Below are positions 1-8,527 of a stretch of 64,000 nucleotides of DNA, in pieces; positions within the stretch are counted from its first letter, which is position 1, and each line of letters begins with the position of its first letter. The position numbers and the translations under genes are program-made. Source of the stretch: Agrococcus sp. SGAir0287 (GTDB taxonomy: Bacteria > Actinomycetota > Actinomycetes > Actinomycetales > Microbacteriaceae); NCBI RefSeq assembly GCF_005484985.1, contig NZ_CP027942.1, positions 1,302,001-1,366,000 on the forward strand, read 5' to 3'. The notes under the pieces were generated by a model. The model worked only from the letters and a program-made list of their open reading frames with translations, was not told the origin of the DNA and searched no databases.

Positions 1-2
1 AG

Positions 3-200
3 TCGGTCTTCGAGCGCCTCGAGCCGCTCGTCGCTCGCATCGAGCGCACCCTGCGGGCCCGTGAGGGCCGCGCGGCGCTGCACGTCGCCGCCGCGCTCGT
101 CACCGCCGCCGCGACCGCGGTCGTCGAGTGGTCGCAGGACGGTCGCGCGCGCGGCCCGGCGGCCGACGCCGTGCGCCGTGCGGGCGCTGCCCTGGGCTGA
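3..200 (+). CDS. TetR/AcrR-family regulator, C-terminal fragment
   Basis: Reading frame 3 is open from the left edge of the window to a TGA, giving 65 residues. They are Ala/Arg/Leu-rich and helical, ending in a W-x-x-D-G-R-x-x-G-P segment and a short Ala-rich helix. This resembles the last helices of the ligand-binding domain of TetR-type repressors, but the DNA-binding part lies outside the window. The call therefore rests on C-terminal style only and could be another all-helical protein. It converges on the pabC-like gene with a 33-nt gap. Confidence 0.4.
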   Translation, partial: SVFERLEPLVARIERTLRAREGRAALHVAAALVTAAATAVVEWSQDGRARGPAADAVRRAGAALG

Positions 201-233
201 GCCGGTCCGGGCCGAGACGCCACGACCCGCTCG

Positions 234-1079
234 TCAGGCGTGGACCTCGAGCACGCGGAACAGCGCCTCGTGCAGCGGCGACGCGGGGTAGGGCTCGCCG
301 TCGATCGCCGTGATCGCCGCGGCGAGCCTGCCCGAGGAGACGAGCCAGCCGCCGCGCGCTCGTGCGAGGTCGTCGCGGACGAGCGGGGCGTGGCGGACGG
401 TCAGCCCGGCCGCGGGGGCGTCGCGCTCGAGCTGCTCGAGCGTGATCGACGCGAGGATGCCGTCCTGCTCGGGCGTGAGCAGCTCGCCGTCGACGTCGAG
501 CACGAGCGTCGACGTCGGGCCCTCGAGGAGCCGACCCGACGGAGCGACGAAGAGCACGTCGTCGGCGCCGTGCTCGAGCGCGTGCCGCCTCGCCGCCATG
601 TTGATCGCGTACGACAGGCTCTTCGCGCCGGGCAGCAGCCACGGCATCGACGCCACGACCTCGCCGTCGAAGCCGCGGTCGAGCAGCTGCACGCGCACCC
701 CCGACGTGCGCTCCGCGATCACGGAGGCGGACAGCGCCTGCAGCAGGACGTAGGCCGTGGCGGGGCCGCCGCCCTCGGGGCCGCGCGTGAGCACGAGGCG
801 TGCGACGGCCTCGGGTGCCGCATCCCAGTCCCAGGCCGCCACGAGCGCGTCGATCGCCCGGCGGTAGCCGTCGCGGTCGGGCTGCGGCAGCGCGAGGAGC
901 CGCGCCGATCGTGCGAGCCGATCGAGGTGCGCGTCGGCGTCGCGCAGCGCTCCGCGACGCACGAGCGTCGCGTCGAAGACGCCGTCGCCGCGCACGACCC
1001 CCAGGTCGTCGGCTCGGACGATGGGCGTGGCCACGTCGACGATCGATCCGTCGAGCAGCGCGAGCAGGGGAGCGGTCAT
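234..1079 (-). CDS. pabC: Aminodeoxychorismate lyase / class IV aminotransferase
   Basis: A 281-residue fold-type IV PLP enzyme. The usual family features are present: a DGVFDATLV-type segment near residue 35, the PLP lysine in GAKSLSYAIN (Lys153), a GRLLEGPTST substrate/PLP segment near residue 205, and a conserved C-terminal half. The likely reaction is conversion of 4-amino-4-deoxychorismate to p-aminobenzoate plus pyruvate in folate synthesis, in the cytosol. A branched-chain or D-amino acid transaminase of the same fold is the main alternative, because substrate cannot be read from the motifs. The ATG at 1079 is supported by a -10-like TAGCCT 6 nt upstream, implying a leaderless mRNA. 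Confidence 0.75.
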   Translation of the reverse strand: MTAPLLALLDGSIVDVATPIVRADDLGVVRGDGVFDATLVRRGALRDADAHLDRLARSARLLALPQPDRDGYRRAIDALVAAWDWDAAPEAVARLVLTRGPEGGGPATAYVLLQALSASVIAERTSGVRVQLLDRGFDGEVVASMPWLLPGAKSLSYAINMAARRHALEHGADDVLFVAPSGRLLEGPTSTLVLDVDGELLTPEQDGILASITLEQLERDAPAAGLTVRHAPLVRDDLARARGGWLVSSGRLAAAITAIDGEPYPASPLHEALFRVLEVHA

Positions 1080-1085
1080 GCCTGC

Positions 1086-1091
1086 AGGCTA
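1086..1091 (-). promoter_or_regulatory. Leaderless-type -10 element of pabC
   Basis: On the minus strand TAGCCT is followed by 6 nt and then the ATG of pabC. This places the expected transcription start at or next to the start codon, and no Shine-Dalgarno site fits. Not verified by mapping. Confidence 0.5.
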
Positions 1092-1111
1092 CGAGGCATG
1101 CGGGTGCGCGG

Positions 1112-1564
1112 TCACTGCGCCGCGCAGTACGCCTGCAGCTCGTCGACGGCGGGCTGCACGTCGACGGCCGCCTGCGACAGCGCGTCGATCGCGCCCTGCG
1201 TGTCACCCTGCGCGATCGCGGACTGCGCGTCCTCCACCGCCGTCGTCGCGACCGACGTCACGGCGTCGACGCGCTCCGCGAGCTCGGGATCGGTCACCTG
1301 GTCGCCGAGCGTCGACACGCGGTCGACGATCCCGGGCACCGAGGCGAGGGCGCCGAGGGGGTCGCTGCCGAAGCGCGTCGCGAGCTCCGACACGTCGGCC
1401 ATGAGCTGCTGCGCGTCCGCGAGCACCTGGTCGCACTGCGCCGACGTGCTCGCCTCGACCGTCGGCGTCGGACTCGTCGAGGGGTCGGGCTGGCCGCCGC
1501 CGGAGCAGGCCGTGAGCATCGCGATCGCCGCGAGGGCGAGGGGGACCGTGGTGCGGATGCGCAT
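1112..1564 (-). CDS. Small secreted lipoprotein, function unknown
   Basis: A 150-residue protein beginning MRIRTTV, a basic n-region followed by a hydrophobic stretch and the lipobox LTAC with Cys20 as the predicted acylation site. The mature part is Ser/Thr/Pro-rich at first, then an acidic, Ala/Asp/Val-rich helical region rich in D and Q with two further cysteines near its ends, possibly a disulfide. I do not recognise a family. The start nine codons inside the longest frame was chosen because it gives a normal signal peptide and lies 7 nt downstream of a minus-strand TACGGT. It is divergent from the ileS T-box leader. Confidence 0.7.
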   Translation of the reverse strand: MRIRTTVPLALAAIAMLTACSGGGQPDPSTSPTPTVEASTSAQCDQVLADAQQLMADVSELATRFGSDPLGALASVPGIVDRVSTLGDQVTDPELAERVDAVTSVATTAVEDAQSAIAQGDTQGAIDALSQAAVDVQPAVDELQAYCAAQ

Positions 1565-1571
1565 GACCTCC

Positions 1572-1577
1572 ACCGTA
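1572..1577 (-). promoter_or_regulatory. -10 element of the lipoprotein gene
   Basis: TACGGT on the minus strand lies 7 nt from the ATG at 1564. GGAGGT sits between it and the ATG, so either a leaderless start or an SD with an upstream promoter is possible. Confidence 0.4.
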
Positions 1578-1635
1578 AGACGCGATCCCATGCGGCACCT
1601 GTGTCGACCGGTGGAGCGGCCCGCTCCGCGAGGCG

Positions 1636-1641
1636 TAGGAT
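1636..1641 (+). promoter_or_regulatory. -10 element for the ileS T-box transcript
   Basis: TAGGAT precedes the T-box leader, with the expected transcription start near 1648 just before stem I. The -35 region (about 1613-1618) is not a good match to TTGACA, so the assignment rests on the -10 and on the position of the leader. Confidence 0.45.
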
Positions 1642-1647
1642 GGGAGC

Positions 1648-1854
1648 ACAGACGTCGATCCGGCCATCACCGGGGAGTCCTCGGCAGAACGGCACGATCC
1701 CGCCAGGGTGAGCGCCCAGTAGATCCGAGCGGGTCCGGCCCGTCACAGCCGAAGAGCGAGCGGCAGCCCTCCTCGAGGGTCTGCAAGCCGGGTGGTACCG
1801 CGCGAGAGCGTCCCGGCTCTTCGTCGGCAGCAGCAGCTGGACAAGAGGAGTCGA
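1648..1854 (+). promoter_or_regulatory. T-box riboswitch (ileS, translational type)
   Basis: The leader has the minimal stem I of actinobacterial ileS T-boxes: CCGG at 1660-1663, hexaloop CCATCA, CCGG at 1670-1673. The isoleucine specifier ATC is at 1666-1668 in the loop. The T-box core CGGGTGGTACCGCG occupies 1789-1802, with the tRNA-acceptor-binding TGGT at 1793-1796. No transcription terminator with a T tract follows. Instead the ileS Shine-Dalgarno GAGGAG (1845-1850) is complementary to CTCCTC at 1769-1774, so control is most likely by sequestering the ribosome site. Uncharged tRNA-Ile binding should open it. The specifier and T-box are seen directly; the exact pairing partner is inferred. 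Confidence 0.9.
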
Positions 1855-4800
1855 GTGGACGAGCAGCGCTACCCCAGGCACGGCGGCACCGTCGCGCCCA
1901 CCCCGTCGTTCCCCGCGGTCGAGGAGGGCATCCTCGCGTTCTGGAAGGGCGACGGCACCTTCCAGGCGTCGATCGATCGCCGCGACGGCTGCGAGGAGTG
2001 GGTCTTCTACGACGGGCCGCCCTTCGCGAACGGCCTGCCGCACTACGGCCACCTCCTCACCGGCTACGCCAAGGACGTCTTCCCCCGCTACCAGACGATG
2101 CGCGGCAAGCAGGTGCAGCGCCGCTTCGGCTGGGACACGCACGGCCTGCCCGCCGAGCTCGAGGCCATGCAGCAGCTCGGCATCACCGAGAAGTCCGAGA
2201 TCGAGGCGATGGGCGTCGACGTCTTCAACGCCAAGGCGCGCGAGTCGGTGCTCGAGTACACGCGCGAGTGGCAGGAGTACGTCACGCGCCAGGCGCGCTG
2301 GGTCGACTTCGAGCACGACTACAAGACGCTCGACGTCGGCTACATGGAGTCGGTGATCTGGGCGTTCTCCGAGCTGTACCGGAAGGGGCTCGCGTACGAG
2401 GGCTACCGGGTGCTGCCGTACTGCTGGCGCGACGAGACGCCCCTGTCGGCGCACGAGCTGCGCATGGACGACGACGTCTACCAGGAGCGGCAGGACCCGT
2501 CGGTCACGGTCACGTTCCCGCTCGTCGGCGAGGCGGCCCGCGCGGCGGGCCTCGAGGGCGTGCGCATGCTCGCCTGGACGACGACGCCGTGGACGCTGCC
2601 GACGAACCTCGCGCTCGCGGTCGGTCCCGCCATCGACTACGTCGTCGTCGCGGCCGGTCCCGCGGGCGCCGCCGACGGCGGCGTCGCGGGGGAGACGCGC
2701 TACCTGCTCGCCGCCGACACGCTCGCGGCCCACGCCGCGATCCTCGGCTACGACGAGGGTGCGCCGCAGGTGCTCGCCACCGTCGCGGGCTCCGATCTCG
2801 GCGGCCTCGCCTACGAGCGGCTCTTCGACGACTTCGCCGACGCCGAGGAGTGGGGCACGCAGGCCGCATGGCAGGTGCTCGTCGACGACTACGTGGCGAC
2901 GGGCGAGGGCACGGGCGTCGTGCACCAGGCTCCCGCGTACGGCGAGGACGACCAGCGCGTGACCGCCGCGGCCGGCATCCCCACGATCCTCTCCGTCGAC
3001 GACGGCGGCCGGTTCCTGCAGCTGTTCGAGGCGGGGGAGCTCGCCGCGATCGCGGGCGTGCAGGTCTTCGAGGCGAACCGCACGATCATCCGCGCCCTGC
3101 AGGCCAAGGGTCGGCTGCTGCGCGAGGCGTCGTACCTGCACCCCTACCCGCACTGCTGGCGCTGCCGGAACCCGCTCATCTACAAGGCGGTCTCGTCGTG
3201 GTTCGTGCGGGTCACGGAGATCAAGGACGACCTGATCGCGGCGAACGAGCGCATCACCTGGGTGCCCGAGAACGTCAAGCACGGGCAGTTCGGCAAGTGG
3301 CTCGAGGGCGCCCGCGACTGGTCGATCAGCCGCAACCGGTACTGGGGCAGCCCCATCCCGGTGTGGAAGAGCGACGACCCGAACCACCCGCGCATCGACG
3401 TGTATGGGTCGCTCGACGAGCTCGAGCGCGACTTCGGCGTGCGCCCGACGGACCTGCACCGCCCGTACATCGACGAGCTCACCCGCCCGAATCCCGACGA
3501 CCCGACGGGTCGGTCGACGATGCGTCGCATCCCCGACGTGCTCGACGTGTGGTTCGACTCGGGCTCGATGCCGTTCGCACAGGTGCACTACCCGTTCGAG
3601 CAGCAGGAGTGGTTCGACACCCACAGCCCCGCCGACTACATCGTCGAGTACATCGGGCAGACGCGCGGCTGGTTCTACGTCCTGCACGTGCTGTCGGTCG
3701 CGCTCTTCGGCCGGGAGGCGTTCCGCACCGTCATCAGCCACGGCATCATCCTCGGCGACGACGGGTTCAAGGCCTCGAAGTCCAGGCGCAACTACCCCGA
3801 CGTGCGCGAGTCGTTCGATCGCTACGGGTCGGACGCGGTGCGCTGGAACCTGCTGCAGGGCTCGATCCTGCGCGGCGGCAACTTCATCGTCTCGGAGGAG
3901 GGCATCGCGGCGGCGCTGCGGCAGTTCCATCTGCCGCTGTGGTCGACGTGGTACTTCCTCACGACGTACGCCAACCGGGCGCGCGACGGCCGACCGTACG
4001 TCGCGACGCCGCGCGCCGACTCGACCGACGTCCTCGATCGCTACGTGCTCGCGAAGCTGCGCGAGACGGTCGAGACGGTCACGTCCTCGATGGATGCGCT
4101 CGACGCGACGGGCGCGACGCTCGCGCTGCGCGAGTTCGCCGACGTGCTCACGAACTGGTACGTGCGCCGCTCGCGCGATCGGTTCTGGGCGGGCGTCACC
4201 GACGACGCGCGCTCGACGGAGGCGTTCGACACGCTCGCGCTCGTGCTCGAGGTCGTCACGACGCTCGCGGCACCGCTCGCGCCGCTCGTCGCCGAGGAGG
4301 TCTGGCGCGGGCTCACGGGCGGGCGCTCCGTGCACCTGACCGACTGGCCGGATGCGGCGAGCCTGCCCGCCGATCCGGAGCTCGTGGCGCAGATGGACGA
4401 GGCGCGCGCCGTCGTGACGGCGCTGCACGCGATGCGCAAGCAGCGCAGGCTGCGCGTGCGCCTGCCGCTGCAGGAGGCGACGATCGCGAGCCGCGTCGAC
4501 CTGTCGTCGTTCGCCGACCTGATCCGCGACGAGGTGAACCTCAAGGCCGTGCGCGTCGAGCACGTCGCCGACGGAGCATCGCTGCCCGGCCTGTCGAAGA
4601 CGGCGCAGGTCGTCTCGAAGGTCGCCGCGCCGAGGCTCAAGGGCGACTTCCAGCGGGCCTTCCAGGGCATCCGCCGCGGCGACTGGACGCTCGAGGGCGA
4701 CCGGCTGCACGTCGACGGCCTCGTGCTCGAGCCGGGCGAGTTCGAGCTGCTCGACGAGCCGACCGAGTCGGCCTACCCCGGGGGCGAGACGGCGCTGCTG

Positions 4801-5121
4801 GGTGCGACGCACCTCGACCTCGACACGCGCACGACGCCCGAGCTCGAGGCGGAGGGTCTCGCGCGCGACGCCGTCCGGGCCATCCAGGACGCGCGCAAGC
4901 GCGCCGAGCTCGACGTCTCCGACCGCATCGCCCTCGTGCTCGGCAGCGACGCGCACGGCGTCGCCGCGCTCGAGGCGCACCGCGACCTCGTGGCCGGCGA
5001 GACCCTCGCGACGAGCCTCTCGATCGAGCGCGTCGACGACAGCGCGGGCGAGGCGGCCGACGCCGCCGACGTGCGCGTCGGCGACGGCTCCCCGCTCACC
5101 ATCCGACTGGAGCGCGCATGA
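1855..5121 (+). CDS. ileS: Isoleucyl-tRNA synthetase
   Basis: A 1,088-residue class I synthetase that charges tRNA-Ile in the cytosol. The HIGH-type motif is HYGH (residues 63-66) and the KMSKS-type motif is KASKS (639-643). The length and the [12 protein letters not shown] connective segment fit the large eukaryote-like IleRS2 type, which as a class is often less sensitive to mupirocin. The frame is open upstream to a GTG at 1792, but that codon lies inside the T-box core. I chose the GTG at 1855, which has GAGGAG 4 nt upstream, the site expected to be masked by the T-box. The stop overlaps the folC start (ATGA), indicating translational coupling. Confidence 0.95.
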   Translation: MDEQRYPRHGGTVAPTPSFPAVEEGILAFWKGDGTFQASIDRRDGCEEWVFYDGPPFANGLPHYGHLLTGYAKDVFPRYQTMRGKQVQRRFGWDTHGLPAELEAMQQLGITEKSEIEAMGVDVFNAKARESVLEYTREWQEYVTRQARWVDFEHDYKTLDVGYMESVIWAFSELYRKGLAYEGYRVLPYCWRDETPLSAHELRMDDDVYQERQDPSVTVTFPLVGEAARAAGLEGVRMLAWTTTPWTLPTNLALAVGPAIDYVVVAAGPAGAADGGVAGETRYLLAADTLAAHAAILGYDEGAPQVLATVAGSDLGGLAYERLFDDFADAEEWGTQAAWQVLVDDYVATGEGTGVVHQAPAYGEDDQRVTAAAGIPTILSVDDGGRFLQLFEAGELAAIAGVQVFEANRTIIRALQAKGRLLREASYLHPYPHCWRCRNPLIYKAVSSWFVRVTEIKDDLIAANERITWVPENVKHGQFGKWLEGARDWSISRNRYWGSPIPVWKSDDPNHPRIDVYGSLDELERDFGVRPTDLHRPYIDELTRPNPDDPTGRSTMRRIPDVLDVWFDSGSMPFAQVHYPFEQQEWFDTHSPADYIVEYIGQTRGWFYVLHVLSVALFGREAFRTVISHGIILGDDGFKASKSRRNYPDVRESFDRYGSDAVRWNLLQGSILRGGNFIVSEEGIAAALRQFHLPLWSTWYFLTTYANRARDGRPYVATPRADSTDVLDRYVLAKLRETVETVTSSMDALDATGATLALREFADVLTNWYVRRSRDRFWAGVTDDARSTEAFDTLALVLEVVTTLAAPLAPLVAEEVWRGLTGGRSVHLTDWPDAASLPADPELVAQMDEARAVVTALHAMRKQRRLRVRLPLQEATIASRVDLSSFADLIRDEVNLKAVRVEHVADGASLPGLSKTAQVVSKVAAPRLKGDFQRAFQGIRRGDWTLEGDRLHVDGLVLEPGEFELLDEPTESAYPGGETALLGATHLDLDTRTTPELEAEGLARDAVRAIQDARKRAELDVSDRIALVLGSDAHGVAALEAHRDLVAGETLATSLSIERVDDSAGEAADAADVRVGDGSPLTIRLERA

Positions 5122-6671
5122 GCGACGACCGCGATCCGCGACACCCCGAGCCGGTCCGGCGCAACGCCGACGGCGACGAGCTGAACGCCTGGGACGACGC
5201 GTACGAGGAGGAGCTCGATCCGGACGCGACCGACCTCGACGACGCCGACGACGAGGCGTCGGAGGCGCTGCCCGGCGCCGCGGAGGCGGACGAGGACGAC
5301 GTCGACGACCGCATCCTCGACTCCCTCGCCGATCGCGAGGCGGCCGACGCCGCGTACGCGCAGCTGCTCGAGCGCGCGGGCGAGACGGCGATCGAGCCGC
5401 GCATCGCCGCGACGGCGCGCGCCGTCGAGCTGCTGGGCGACCCGCAGCGCTCCTACGGCGTCATCCACGTCACGGGCACGAACGGCAAGGGCTCCACGGC
5501 GCGCATCGCGGAGTCCCTGCTGCGCGCGCACGGGCTGCGCACGGGGCTCCTCACGAGCCCGCACCTCGAGCGGGTGACCGAGCGCATCCTCATCGACGGC
5601 GAGCCGGTGTCGGACGCCGTCTTCGCGCGCGTGTGGGACGAGACGCGGCCGTTCCTCGAGCTCGTCGACGGCGAGCTCGCCGAGCGCGGCGAGCGCCGGC
5701 TCACGTTCTTCGAGGCCATCACGGTGCTCGCCTTCGCGATCTTCGCCGACGCGCCCGTGGAGGTCGCGGTCGTCGAGGTCGGCATGGGCGGCACGTGGGA
5801 CTCGACGAACGTGGCGGACGGCGACGTCGCGGTGCTCACGCCCATCGCGCTCGACCACACGAACCGGCTCGGGTCGACCGTCGAGGCGATCGCCACCGAG
5901 AAGGCGGGCATCGTCAAGCCCGACGCCATCGTCGTGACCGCGGCGCAGGAGCCCGAGGCCCTCGCGGTCATCGAGGCGCGCGCCGCCGAGGTCGGTGCCG
6001 CGCGCGTGCTCCTGGAGGGACGCGACTTCGAGCGCGAGAGCACGCTCGCAGTCGGTGGCCAGCTGCTCACGGTGCGCGGCCTCGCCGCCGCGTACGAGGA
6101 TCAGCCGCTGCCGCTGCTCGGCAGGCACCAGGGCCAGAATGCCGCGCTCGCGCTCGTCGCGGTGGAGGCGTTCCTGGGCGGCGGCGAGCGGCCGATCCTG
6201 CAGGAGGTGCTCACGGAAGGGCTGTCGCGCGTGACGTCGCCCGGCCGGCTCGAGGTCGTCGGCACCGACCCGACCGTCGTCGTCGACGCGGCGCACAACC
6301 CGCACGGCGCTCGCTCGCTCGCGACGGCGCTCGAGGAGGTCTTCGCGTTCGAGCACGTGCAGCTCGTCATCGGCATGGTGGAGGGCAAGGACGCCGAGGG
6401 CGTGCTGCGCATCCTCGAGCCGCACGTCGAGGAGGTCGTCGTGACGCAGTCGGACTCGGAGCGGGCCGTGCCCGCCGACGACCTCGCGCGCGTCGCGGTC
6501 GCGGTGCTCGGCGCCGAGCGCGTGTCGGTCGAGCCCGTGCTCGAGCGCGCGCTCGAGACCGCGCGCGAGCAGGCCGAGGATCGGGGCGGCGCCGTCGTCG
6601 TGACGGGATCGATCACGCTGCTGGGCGCCGTGCAGGCCAAGGCGCGCGCCGAGCGCTGGATGCGTCGATGA
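5118..6671 (+). CDS. folC: Folylpolyglutamate/dihydrofolate synthase
   Basis: A 517-residue Mur-ligase-fold ATP-dependent ligase that adds glutamate to dihydropteroate/folates. The P-loop is TGTNGKGS (119-126), followed by the [13 protein letters not shown] segment, [10 protein letters not shown], the ALDHTNRLG and EKAGIVKP segments, and the C-terminal [14 protein letters not shown] motif. All are standard for FolC. The N-terminus carries an unusual extension of about 65 residues, strongly acidic (runs of D and E), before the catalytic domain. The start was fixed by the 4-nt ATGA overlap with ileS; a later start that skips the acidic segment cannot be excluded. It also overlaps the DUF4233 gene downstream. 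Confidence 0.93.
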   Translation: MSDDRDPRHPEPVRRNADGDELNAWDDAYEEELDPDATDLDDADDEASEALPGAAEADEDDVDDRILDSLADREAADAAYAQLLERAGETAIEPRIAATARAVELLGDPQRSYGVIHVTGTNGKGSTARIAESLLRAHGLRTGLLTSPHLERVTERILIDGEPVSDAVFARVWDETRPFLELVDGELAERGERRLTFFEAITVLAFAIFADAPVEVAVVEVGMGGTWDSTNVADGDVAVLTPIALDHTNRLGSTVEAIATEKAGIVKPDAIVVTAAQEPEALAVIEARAAEVGAARVLLEGRDFERESTLAVGGQLLTVRGLAAAYEDQPLPLLGRHQGQNAALALVAVEAFLGGGERPILQEVLTEGLSRVTSPGRLEVVGTDPTVVVDAAHNPHGARSLATALEEVFAFEHVQLVIGMVEGKDAEGVLRILEPHVEEVVVTQSDSERAVPADDLARVAVAVLGAERVSVEPVLERALETAREQAEDRGGAVVVTGSITLLGAVQAKARAERWMRR

Positions 6672-7009
6672 GCGCCGCACCCCGCCGCGAGCGCGGCCTG
6701 CTGGAGAAGCTCTTCACGATCGTCCACGGCCTCGAGGTCATCGCCCTCGCGTTCGGCGCCCTCGCGGTGTGGGGCGTCACGCGCGACTGGCCGGCGCCGA
6801 CGGCGTTCGGCGTCGTCGCCGTCGTGCTCATCCTCACGCTCCAGCTGCTGCGCTTCTCGTGGGGATGGCTCGCGAGCCTCGCCGCGCAGCTGCTCATGGC
6901 GTGCCTCGCGTTCGTCGAACCCGTGATGATCGGCGTCTCCCTGGCGTTCATCGCGATGTGGATATTCTGCTTCGTGCGCGCGCGCCAGATCCTGCGCGGG
7001 CAGCAGTGA
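6668..7009 (+). CDS. DUF4233 small membrane protein
   Basis: A 113-residue protein with a basic N-terminus and about four hydrophobic segments (near residues 15-35, 43-62, 66-80 and 83-103). It ends in a short basic tail. It matches the DUF4233 family that in actinobacteria usually lies between folC and ndk; no function is established. The ATG overlaps the folC stop as ATGA, so it is translated from the same message. Its place is conserved, but nothing in its sequence shows a direct role in folate or nucleotide metabolism. Confidence 0.8.
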   Translation: MSAAPRRERGLLEKLFTIVHGLEVIALAFGALAVWGVTRDWPAPTAFGVVAVVLILTLQLLRFSWGWLASLAAQLLMACLAFVEPVMIGVSLAFIAMWIFCFVRARQILRGQQ

Positions 7010-7053
7010 CCTCGCTGCCGGATCCGCGGCAGCACGCACAGGGAAGGGACCCG

Positions 7054-7464
7054 ATGCAGCAGACCCTCGTCCTCGTGAAGCCCGACGGCGTCGCCCGTGG
7101 ACTCACCGGCCAGATCCTCGCCCGGATCGAGGCGAAGGGGTACCGCATCGCCGACCTCAGGCTCGTGCAGCCCGAGCGCGCGCTCCTCGTCGAGCACTAC
7201 GCCGAGCACGAGGGCAAGCCGTTCTTCGAGCCGCTCGTCGAGTTCATGCTCTCGGGCCCGTCGGTGGCCGTGCGCCTCGAGGGGGACCGCGTCATCGAGG
7301 GCTTCCGCTCCCTCGCCGGCACGACCGACCCGACGACGGCGGCGCCCGGCACGATCCGCGGCGACCTCGGCCGCGACTGGGGCCTGAAGGTGCAGCAGAA
7401 CCTCGTGCACGGCTCGGACTCGGAGGAGTCGGCGGCGCGCGAGCTCGCGCTCTGGTTCGCCTGA
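7054..7464 (+). CDS. ndk: Nucleoside-diphosphate kinase
   Basis: A 136-residue cytosolic enzyme that moves the gamma phosphate between nucleoside triphosphates and diphosphates. It starts with the family signature TLVLVKPDGVARGL. The phospho-accepting histidine lies in NLVHGSDSEESA near the C-terminus. The length is normal for the bacterial enzyme. The ATG at 7054 has a GGAAGGGAC ribosome site 5 nt upstream and follows the DUF4233 gene after 44 nt, probably on the same transcript as ileS-folC. A strong hairpin ends the unit. Confidence 0.95.
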   Translation: MQQTLVLVKPDGVARGLTGQILARIEAKGYRIADLRLVQPERALLVEHYAEHEGKPFFEPLVEFMLSGPSVAVRLEGDRVIEGFRSLAGTTDPTTAAPGTIRGDLGRDWGLKVQQNLVHGSDSEESAARELALWFA

Positions 7465-7476
7465 TACGCCCTCCGC

Positions 7477-7519
7477 ACGCGAGGACGCCCCGACCGTCTC
7501 GGTCGGGGCGTCCTCGCGT
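7477..7519. terminator. Perfect 19-bp hairpin between ndk and VKOR gene
   Basis: A perfect inverted repeat, 7477-7495 with 7501-7519 and a 5-nt loop GTCTC, lies between convergent genes. It has no T tract on either strand, so it would be a GC-only bidirectional terminator or RNA 3-prime-end stabiliser. Confidence 0.75.
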
Positions 7520-7537
7520 CTGGAGCCGGCGAGCGGC

Positions 7538-8194
7538 TCAGTAGCCGAGCAGCAGGTAGCGGGGGATGTCCGGCAGCCGCACGACGATGACGAGCACGAC
7601 GACCATGGCGAGCACGAGGCTCAGCACCCACGACCACGATCCCCACCGCGCCGCGACGCGGCGCAGGGCGGCCGGTGCGACCATGGCGCCCGAGCCGACG
7701 GCCCACGTCACGAACGTCGGGGCCATCGCCGACATCGTCATGTAGACGAGGAAGCACCAGGGGCAGACGAGGCCGAGCTCGAAGACGCTCTGCTGCCACA
7801 GCCACAGCGCGAAGGCGAGGCCGCCGAGCACGCCGATCGTGAAGGTCGACCAGACCCAGCGCGGCATGCGCACGCGGGCGATGCCGAGCACGCCCATGAC
7901 GATGACGAGCGGGAACGCCATGAGTCCGATGAAGGGGTTCGGGAAGCCGAGCAGGCTGCCCTGCCACGACTCCATCGCACCCGAGCAGCTGACGAACGGG
8001 CTGATGTCGCAGCCGAGTCCCTCGGTGGGGTTCTCGAGGAGGTGCACGCGCTCGACCGCGAGCGTGAACGCCGCGAGCAGGCCCGCGGCACCCGTGACGA
8101 CGAGCAGGATCGCGAGCCAGCGCGGCGGCGCGAAGCCCGCGGGCGCCTGGGCGACGGCGTCGCTCGACGCCCGATCCTCGGTCTTCGTGGCCAT
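7538..8194 (-). CDS. Vitamin K epoxide reductase (VKOR) family membrane protein
   Basis: A 218-residue integral membrane protein with about five hydrophobic helices. Bacterial VKOR homologues use quinones to oxidise a DsbA-like partner and so drive disulfide formation in exported proteins. The redox cysteines are present: the loop pair Cys62 and Cys70 (GCDISPFVSCSG) and the CPWC motif at 144-147. The frame is open 45 nt further upstream, but I chose the ATG at 8194 because AGAGGTG lies just before it and the protein then begins MATKTED. A minus-strand TAGGCT at 8251-8256 could be its -10. No DsbA-like partner is in the window. Confidence 0.88.
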   Translation of the reverse strand: MATKTEDRASSDAVAQAPAGFAPPRWLAILLVVTGAAGLLAAFTLAVERVHLLENPTEGLGCDISPFVSCSGAMESWQGSLLGFPNPFIGLMAFPLVIVMGVLGIARVRMPRWVWSTFTIGVLGGLAFALWLWQQSVFELGLVCPWCFLVYMTMSAMAPTFVTWAVGSGAMVAPAALRRVAARWGSWSWVLSLVLAMVVVLVIVVRLPDIPRYLLLGY

Positions 8195-8527
8195 GTCCAC
8201 CTCTCGGCTGCTGCTGGCGCGATGCCCTGCCTCGAGCATCCCACCAGCAGAGCCTATGGAAGCGCCGACCCGGGCGTCGCACCGCGGCGGCGCCGCGCAC
8301 GGCTGCGCGGCGGCCGGTGGGGTATCGTGGGTGCCGGCGCCTCAGCGCGCCGCAGATTTGACCGGGCATACCGGGCCGGCCCCGCGAGGGGTCGTCGGAT
8401 CGCCAGCTCCGAGCAGACGAACAGGTGCCGTGCGACACCGCACGTGGCCACAGGGATTCGCGTCGGGCGCAGCCCGACGCGCGAGGATCGCATCGGCGAC
8501 GAGCCGGTGCCGAGGAGTACGCCAGCG
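8195..8527 (+). promoter_or_regulatory. Divergent promoter region and structured 5-prime leader of rne
   Basis: This 333-nt gap holds no gene. On the minus strand TAGGCT (8251-8256) can serve the VKOR gene. On the plus strand TATCGT (8323-8328) is a candidate -10 for rne, which would give a leader of about 190 nt. Three hairpins can form in it: 8377-8383 with 8388-8394 closing a GCGA tetraloop, 8429-8434 with 8439-8444, and a perfect 10-bp stem 8459-8468 with 8472-8481. GAGGAG at 8512-8517 is the rne ribosome site. Folding was done by eye. Autoregulation, as in the E. coli rne leader, is only an inference. Confidence 0.5.

Noticed and set aside
1294..4980. 1,228-codon minus-strand open frame opposite ileS
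   Set aside because: Low-information Arg/Val/Leu-rich translation, fully covered by ileS, with no family motif.
240..5117. Very long open frame upstream of folC on the plus strand (up to 2,143 codons with folC)
   Set aside because: It runs antisense to pabC and out of frame with ileS. Arg/Ala-rich composition and no motifs show a GC-driven shadow; only the part from 5118 is folC.
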